NCBI GenBank assembly: GCA_009837085.1
Contig: VXUF01000126.1
Location: 1 to 63,869 of the forward strand
Origin: Holophagales bacterium
GTDB lineage: Bacteria > Acidobacteriota > Thermoanaerobaculia > Multivoradales > Multivoraceae
Length of the DNA: 63,869 nucleotides
Direction: 5' to 3'
Shown piece by piece: positions 58,860 through 63,869 of the stretch (position 1 is its first letter; every line of letters begins with the position of its first letter). Under the pieces are notes generated by a model, which had not been told where the DNA came from, made no database searches, and was given only the letters and a program-made list of their open reading frames with translations. Made by a program: the position numbers and the translations under genes.

Positions 58860-61021
58860 GAGTCGCCTGGAGCCTGGTCGTACTCGCCCTGGTGGCTTGT
58901 CGGCCCGCGCCCGAACCCGCGACAACCGCAGCGGACCGCGCCCCTGCGGGCTGGCCTGAAGCCCCGGCGCCGGGCTTCGCCAGGGACGTCGTGCTGATCA
59001 CGATCGACACGCTCCGCGCGGACGCCCTCGGCTTCGCTGGCAACGCGAGCGCGGAGACGCCGCACCTGGACCGGCTGGCTGCGAGCGGCTGGGTGTTCGA
59101 GCGGGCGCACGCGCACAGCGTGATGACTCTGCCGTCGCACGCGAACCTCCTTACCGGGCAGTTGCCGTATGAGCATGGAGTGCGGGACAACGCTGGCTTC
59201 GTGCTACCCGAGGGCGTGCCGACCGCGGCCGAGGCCTTCTCCGCGGCCGGCTTCCGGACCGCGGCGTTCGTCGCCGCCTTTCCGCTTGATGCGCGCTACG
59301 GCCTCGACCGCGGCTTCGAGGTCTACGACGACTCCTACCCCGAGGGTTCGACACGGGGTTTCGCCGTTGCCGAGCGGAGCGGTGGGGAGGTCGTGGCCGC
59401 GGCGTCCGCGTGGTGGAGTCGCAACGAAGGTGATCCGAGGTTCCTGTGGGTTCATCTGTACGAGCCCCACGTTCCCTACGAGCCGCCGCCACCGTTCTCC
59501 GCCCGCTTCGCCGGCAGCCCGTACCTGGGCGAAGTCGCCGCGGCCGACCACTACGTCGGCCGGTTGCTCGCTGACATCGTGCCGGCGACGACGGCCTCCG
59601 AGGCGCTCATCGTCGTCACGTCCGATCACGGTGAGGGCCTGGGTGACCATGGCGAGGCGACGCACGGCCTGTTCGCCTACGAGTCGACGCTAGCGGTCCC
59701 GCTCGTGTTCTGGGCGGACGCGTTGGACGCCGCCCGTATCGACGCTCCGGTTCGGCACGTCGACGTGCTCCCGACGATGCTCGAGGCGGCCGGCATCGAC
59801 GTCTCGGTGTTGCCCGGCATCGCCGGTCGCAGCCTCTGGAGGCCACCGGACGCGGAGTCGGCGGGAGAGGAAGGCGCGACCTACTTCGAGGCGCTCAGAC
59901 CCAACCTCCAGCGCGGCTGGGCGCCGCTCAGAGGCGTGATCACGTCGGGGCCCTCGGAGAATGGCGAGGAGAGCGCGGACCTGTTCAAGTACATCGCGCT
60001 GCCCCGGCCGGAGCTCTACGACCTCACCTCCGATCCGGCCGAGGTCCGGAATCTCCACGCGGCGCGTCGAGAGTTCGCGGAGAACGTCGCCGCCCTTTTA
60101 CCGGTGGAGTCCGAGTGGCCTCCGGTGGCGGGAGCCGTCACGGAGGAAGAGCGTCGGGCTCTCGAGAGTCTGGGCTATCTGAGTTCCTCCGGCGGTACCG
60201 GGTTGCCGCGGACCTACGGCGAACAGGACGACCCGAAGCTCCTGGTCGACCTCGATCGCATGATCCAGGACTTCTCCGAGGCGTACCAGGGCGGACGCCT
60301 GGAGCGAGCCGAGCAGCTCGCACGGCAGACGATTGAACGGCGGCCCCAGATGGGCCTCGGCTACTCGAATCTCGCGCAGGTGCTGCTGGATCGTGGACGG
60401 ATCGAGGAGGCGCTGCGGGTGATGGTCGAGGCCGAGCGGCGGGGACTTGCGTCGCTGTTCCTCCAGCGGCAGCTCGCCCTGACGCTGGCCGAGGTCGGCC
60501 GGGTCGAGGACGCGGTGCGGCTGATGGAGAGGCATGCCTCCTCGCGCGATCCGGACACGTTGAACGTCCTCGGCCTGGTCCTTGCCGAGTCAGGACAGTC
60601 CCGACGGGCCCGGGAGGTTCTGTTGCGGTCCGTCGAGATCGACGAGCGGAATCCCCAGACGAGGCAGAACCTGGCGCTGGCGGCGCTTCACGGGGCCGAC
60701 TGGCCACTGTGCGAGGAGGAGGCGCGAGCGGCGCTCGGACTCAATCCCGCGCTGCCACTGGCCTGGAACTACCTCGGAATCTCCCTGTTCAACCAGGGCC
60801 GCGCTGGTGAGGCGATCGAAGCGTGGCAGCGATCCGTAGAACTCGATGCCGGTGATCTGGGAGTGCTCTACAACCTCGGCAGTGTGGCGGCGCGGCTCGG
60901 CCGTGTGGAGACAGCTCAACCGGCCCTTGAACGCTTCGTGCGAGAGGCGTCGGCTCCCGGCGTTCGCGGCCGGTACGCGACCGATCTCGCGACAGCCCGA
61001 GCCCTGCTGCGCAACCTCTAG
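58856..61021 (+). CDS. Sulfatase-like hydrolase lipoprotein with TPR repeats, paralogue
   Basis: A roughly 721-residue paralogue of the protein at 44493. It has a lipoprotein signal (RVAWSLVVLALVACRPAP), a sulfatase-fold domain with LITIDTLRADALG and VTSDHGEGLGDHGEATH, and TPR repeats from about 470 on. The signature site reads M-T91-L-P-S-H, again Thr instead of Cys. No ATG, GTG or TTG gives a sensible signal peptide: TTG 58703 lies 150 bp inside the previous gene. I place the start at CTG 58856 (CTGA overlap), which yields an ideal lipoprotein signal. The stop abuts the convergent TPR gene with no gap. Confidence 0.8.
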   Translation: MRVAWSLVVLALVACRPAPEPATTAADRAPAGWPEAPAPGFARDVVLITIDTLRADALGFAGNASAETPHLDRLAASGWVFERAHAHSVMTLPSHANLLTGQLPYEHGVRDNAGFVLPEGVPTAAEAFSAAGFRTAAFVAAFPLDARYGLDRGFEVYDDSYPEGSTRGFAVAERSGGEVVAAASAWWSRNEGDPRFLWVHLYEPHVPYEPPPPFSARFAGSPYLGEVAAADHYVGRLLADIVPATTASEALIVVTSDHGEGLGDHGEATHGLFAYESTLAVPLVFWADALDAARIDAPVRHVDVLPTMLEAAGIDVSVLPGIAGRSLWRPPDAESAGEEGATYFEALRPNLQRGWAPLRGVITSGPSENGEESADLFKYIALPRPELYDLTSDPAEVRNLHAARREFAENVAALLPVESEWPPVAGAVTEEERRALESLGYLSSSGGTGLPRTYGEQDDPKLLVDLDRMIQDFSEAYQGGRLERAEQLARQTIERRPQMGLGYSNLAQVLLDRGRIEEALRVMVEAERRGLASLFLQRQLALTLAEVGRVEDAVRLMERHASSRDPDTLNVLGLVLAESGQSRRAREVLLRSVEIDERNPQTRQNLALAALHGADWPLCEEEARAALGLNPALPLAWNYLGISLFNQGRAGEAIEAWQRSVELDAGDLGVLYNLGSVAARLGRVETAQPALERFVREASAPGVRGRYATDLATARALLRNL

Positions 61022-63319
61022 TCAGTTGCCGTTCGGAGGCTCGCCCGGTAGCGCGATGCCGGCCTCCCGGGCTGCGCGCTGCTCCTCGCCGTAGAGTTCC
61101 CGATACCTCTCCAGCTGCGCTCTGGCCTCTTCGTCGCGGCCGAGCCGCCGCAAGACCTGGGCCAGGCCGTAAGCGACCTCACTGTGCTCGGGCGCGAGGT
61201 CCCCTGCGCGTCGGTAGGCGTCCTCTGCGCGGCCGAGAAGGGTCTGCTCGTCGGGTGTTTCCGGCGCCTCGGCGGCTGCGCCCTCCCAGGCCCGGCCGAG
61301 ATCGAGCAGCAAGGGCGCTCCAGGCTCGGCCAGATCTGCCGCGCGTTCCAGTGACTCGGCCGCTCGCAGGTACTCGCCGCGCCACAGCAGCAGGCCGCCG
61401 AGTAGCCTGTAGGCAGCGGCGCCCGATGGTGCGAGCGTGACCGCTTCGCGGGCGTGCTGTTCCGCTTCGGCTGGCTTGTTGTTTTCCCACAGCGCCGATG
61501 CCAGGTCGAGGCGGAGGGTCGCGTTCGCAGGATCGGCCCGTACCGCTCGGCGGAGAGAGTCTTCGGCGGTCCGGAAATCCTGGTTCTGAAGGGCCTGCCT
61601 TCCGGTCTCTGCCCAGTTCACCCGTTCGCCGCCGCCCGGCGCCCCTTCCTCTCGCAGCCGGTCGAGGTGGTTCCTGGCCATTGGATCGTCCGGGCGGACT
61701 TCGAGCAAGCGCTCGAGCAGGCCGATCGCTTCGTCATCGCGTCCCTCGCTCATCAGCAGCACGGCAAAGTCCGAGAGCACGGCGGGGTGAGTGGCCTGGA
61801 TGTCGAGGGCTTGACGGAACATCTGCTCCGCTTCCGCCAGCCGCGCCAGGGACATCAACACGGCGCCGCGCTGGTACAGACCGTCGGCCCGCTCCGGAGC
61901 GATGGCCAGGGCACGTTCGGCTGCGACCAGGGCCTCTTCGCCGCGGCCGGCGTCGAGCAGCAGCGAAGACGCCGCGTAGGCGGGCCGCGGGTCGTTCGGG
62001 CTCAACTGCGACTCCCGAGCTAGGTTCTCCAGTGCCTGGTCGAGCTCGCCGGCAGCCGCCAGGTCCAGCGCCGCGCGAAGTTCTCGGCCGGTCGGATCGG
62101 CGATGTCGCGCCTCTTCTCGTTGACGGAGGCGACGTCATCCTCCGCCTTCCGGGAAAGATCCTGGAACCGCTCCAGGACCTCTCTCGCCTCTTCGCGAGC
62201 GCCGCTGGCGGCAAGCGCCTGACCGAGCGCCTGGAAGGCGTCAGGACTGCCCGCATCCAGCTCCGTGGCGAGGCGAAGGAAGGGGACGGCTCGGGCGGCT
62301 TCGCCGGCCGAGTGCAGGTAGCGGCCATACTCGAGCACGATGTCGCGGGCCACCGTAGGCGGGTCTTCGGGCTGTGGGCTGTTCGGCAACGGCTCAGCGA
62401 AGGGCGCCAGGGTGTCGAGAGCTTCTTCCAGCCGCCCGGCCTGGAAGTAGGCGCTGGCCAGGACCACGGCGTCCTCGGGCCCGGTGTCCTCGAGCAGCTC
62501 CATCTGTTCCAGGGCGCCCTCCGCTTCGCCGACCACCAGGTAGGCCTTGGCGAGGGTGCGACGGATGGCGCCCTGGAAGGCCGGGGGCGGCTCAGCCGCG
62601 AGCAGGCGAAGCTCGTTGATCGCGCCCCAGGGGTCCGCTCGCTGCATGTGGATCTGGGCTCGCAGTACCTTCACGCCCGGTTCATCGGCTGGCAGACCTT
62701 CAAGCAGCGCTTCCGCTTCCGGGGCTCGCTCGAGGGCGATCGCTCCGGCCGCAGCGGCTCTGCGCGCCTCGTGGTCGTCGGGGTTCGCCGCGGTCCACGG
62801 CTGCAGGAAGACATAAGCATCTTCCGGACGTCCGTTCCGGCCCAGCATCATGCCGAGGGCTCGCAGAGCGGGCGAGAGCGGCTGAGCCTCCAGGGAACGC
62901 CCATACCAGGTGGCGGCGTCCTGCAGCAGGCCCAGTCCCTCGGCTGCGCGGCCGGCGTTGTAGAGCACGCCGGGGTCGGCGCCGTCCCGTTCGGCCAGCG
63001 GGCGCAGGGTTTCCATCGCCCGTTCGAAGTTCGCCGCCTCCACGTGAAGGCTGCCCAGCAGGCCGAAAGCGACGTCGGGGGCGTCGTCCTCGGCGCAGAG
63101 TGCCTCCGCCAGGGCGATCGCGGCGGCGAGATCGCCCGTTTCGGCGAGCGCCAGGGCTTCGGCGATCGCAGCCGCGGACTCCGGCGAGATGTCGCGCTGC
63201 TGTTGAGGATGCGGCGCTGGCGTCCATCGAGCCGAGGTCGGCGTCTGGACCACGAGGACAAGAAGAACCGCTGCGAGTGCGGCGACGGGATGGCGCACTC
63301 GAACGCGCTCTCGGACCAT
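61022..63319 (-). CDS. Large secreted TPR-repeat protein
   Basis: A 765-residue protein with a signal peptide (VAALAAVLLVLVVQTPTSA) and about twenty TPR-like helical pairs filling residues 50-750, for example GVLYNAGRAAEGLGLLQDAATWY, ADGLYQRGAVLMSLARLAEAEQMF and EVAYGLAQVLRRLGRDEEARAQL. There is no catalytic motif, so a scaffold or binding role is inferred. TAGCAT lies 6 nt before the ATG, predicting a leaderless transcript. The TAG of that box is the stop of the upstream UnbV gene, so both may also be read as one unit. Confidence 0.85.
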   Translation of the reverse strand: MVRERVRVRHPVAALAAVLLVLVVQTPTSARWTPAPHPQQQRDISPESAAAIAEALALAETGDLAAAIALAEALCAEDDAPDVAFGLLGSLHVEAANFERAMETLRPLAERDGADPGVLYNAGRAAEGLGLLQDAATWYGRSLEAQPLSPALRALGMMLGRNGRPEDAYVFLQPWTAANPDDHEARRAAAAGAIALERAPEAEALLEGLPADEPGVKVLRAQIHMQRADPWGAINELRLLAAEPPPAFQGAIRRTLAKAYLVVGEAEGALEQMELLEDTGPEDAVVLASAYFQAGRLEEALDTLAPFAEPLPNSPQPEDPPTVARDIVLEYGRYLHSAGEAARAVPFLRLATELDAGSPDAFQALGQALAASGAREEAREVLERFQDLSRKAEDDVASVNEKRRDIADPTGRELRAALDLAAAGELDQALENLARESQLSPNDPRPAYAASSLLLDAGRGEEALVAAERALAIAPERADGLYQRGAVLMSLARLAEAEQMFRQALDIQATHPAVLSDFAVLLMSEGRDDEAIGLLERLLEVRPDDPMARNHLDRLREEGAPGGGERVNWAETGRQALQNQDFRTAEDSLRRAVRADPANATLRLDLASALWENNKPAEAEQHAREAVTLAPSGAAAYRLLGGLLLWRGEYLRAAESLERAADLAEPGAPLLLDLGRAWEGAAAEAPETPDEQTLLGRAEDAYRRAGDLAPEHSEVAYGLAQVLRRLGRDEEARAQLERYRELYGEEQRAAREAGIALPGEPPNGN

Positions 63320-63325
63320 GCCGGG

Positions 63326-63331
63326 ATGCTA
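63326..63331 (-). promoter_or_regulatory. Leaderless -10 box overlapping the upstream TAG stop
   Basis: TAGCAT on the reverse strand, 6 nt before ATG 63319. Its first three bases are the stop codon of the UnbV-domain gene. Confidence 0.5.
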
Positions 63332-63869
63332 TCTCCTGAGCAGCAGACGGCGGTTTGCCGGGAGGTCGCTGAGAACCAGAGTCCGTCCTGAGGCAGGCTG
63401 CACCACGGTCACGCGATCCACGCGTTCCTCGTCGGCGAGCCCGAAGAACGCGGCCAGGGTGCTTTGCGACAGATAGGACGAGCCCGCTCGGGTCTCCCGG
63501 AACTGTCTTCTTTCACCGGTGACGAGAACGATCCTGGCGCCTATGGAGTCCGCGCCAGCGGCGCCGCGGGTCGAGGGCTCCAGGGCGAACCAGTTTCCGG
63601 ACGTCCGGTTTTCGTAGACCTCCGACGGCTGGTTCGAGTTGACGACCACGATGTCCAGGTCGCCGTCGAGATCGAGGTCACCGACCGCCGAACCACGGCT
63701 GGTGCGCACGGGATCGAGTCCGACCTCCAGCCGCTCGCGAAAACGGCCGTCGCCCAGGTTCTCGAACAGTTGGTTCGGTTGCTCGTATGCGCCGACTTCA
63801 CCGATGCGGGCCGCTTCGGGCTGGATGTGGCCGTTGGCCACGAACAGGTCGAGGTCGCCATCCAGGTCG
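63329..63869 (-). CDS. CRTAC1-like FG-GAP/UnbV protein, 5' end beyond the window
   Basis: The C-terminal 179 residues of a second UnbV protein; the frame is open through the right edge. It shows the last FG-GAP repeats (DLDGDLDLFVANGHIQPEAA, GDLDLDGDLDIVVVN) and a complete ASPIC/UnbV domain (ADSIGARIVLVTGERRQF, TRAGSSYLSQSTLAAFFGL, RVTVVQPASGRTLVL). VANGHI is a CRTAC1-family landmark also present in the protein at 32282. It precedes the large TPR gene. Confidence 0.85.
   Translation of the reverse strand, partial: DLDGDLDLFVANGHIQPEAARIGEVGAYEQPNQLFENLGDGRFRERLEVGLDPVRTSRGSAVGDLDLDGDLDIVVVNSNQPSEVYENRTSGNWFALEPSTRGAAGADSIGARIVLVTGERRQFRETRAGSSYLSQSTLAAFFGLADEERVDRVTVVQPASGRTLVLSDLPANRRLLLRR

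Noticed and set aside
1..63869. CRISPR arrays, tRNA or rRNA genes, insertion sequences, phage genes
   Set aside because: Both strands were read for direct repeats with spacers, cloverleaf sequences, transposase or integrase motifs; none were recognised.

Overview
This window is a GC-rich bacterial chromosome segment, most likely from an uncultured member of Acidobacteriota (inference). Three proteins have the architecture of the VWFA-related acidobacterial family (TIGR03436). A 966-residue Oar-like TonB-dependent receptor with an N-terminal carboxypeptidase-regulatory domain, repeated TPR/sulfatase-like/UnbV lipoproteins and several outer-membrane barrels also fit an uncultured Gram-negative acidobacterium. 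No rRNA, tRNA, CRISPR array, prophage or insertion sequence was seen. Nearly all of the window is coding.

Left part (1-16 kb): a DUF222/HNH nuclease, a truncated trypsin-like protease, a ThuA-like protein, an LLM flavin oxidoreductase, an MMPL/RND exporter, then a compact run of a DUF71 ATP-pyrophosphatase, a BtuF-like cobalamin-binding protein, a GT-C glycosyltransferase and a DUF547 lipoprotein. These are followed by a barrel protein, a small CxxC protein, and a fatty-acid set (enoyl-CoA hydratase, thiolase, Tsx-like porin, SDR).

Middle part (16-32 kb): an M20 peptidase, an arylsulfatase, a BON/OmpA envelope protein with a small membrane partner, two lipoproteins, a second enoyl-CoA hydratase, an operon of PhyH dioxygenase / PafA-like phosphatase / YdjC deacetylase, an ornithine cyclodeaminase homologue, an S9 prolyl oligopeptidase, an acyl-CoA dehydrogenase, and a folate operon in which FolP is fused to FolB and followed by FolK.

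Right part (32-63.9 kb): an almost purely secreted/envelope region. It has a CRTAC1-type FG-GAP/UnbV protein, an M16 protease pair with one active and one inactive subunit, two tandem metzincin metalloproteases sharing an unrecognised C-terminal domain, a DUF3179 protein, two sulfatase-like/TPR hydrolases whose nucleophile position is Thr, three VWFA-family proteins, a transglutaminase-like/TPR lipoprotein, the TonB-dependent receptor behind a near-consensus sigma-54 promoter, a large TPR protein, and a second UnbV protein running off the right edge.

Two patterns cut across the genes. First, many transcription units have a TAnnnT -10 hexamer only 6-9 nt before the start codon, implying leaderless mRNAs, whereas several genes inside operons carry Shine-Dalgarno sequences; in four places the TAG stop of the upstream gene is also the first half of the next -10 box. 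Second, a REP-like two-hairpin repeat occurs at the left edge, at 34 kb and, split by an insertion, at 3.4 kb, with a related single hairpin at 22 kb.
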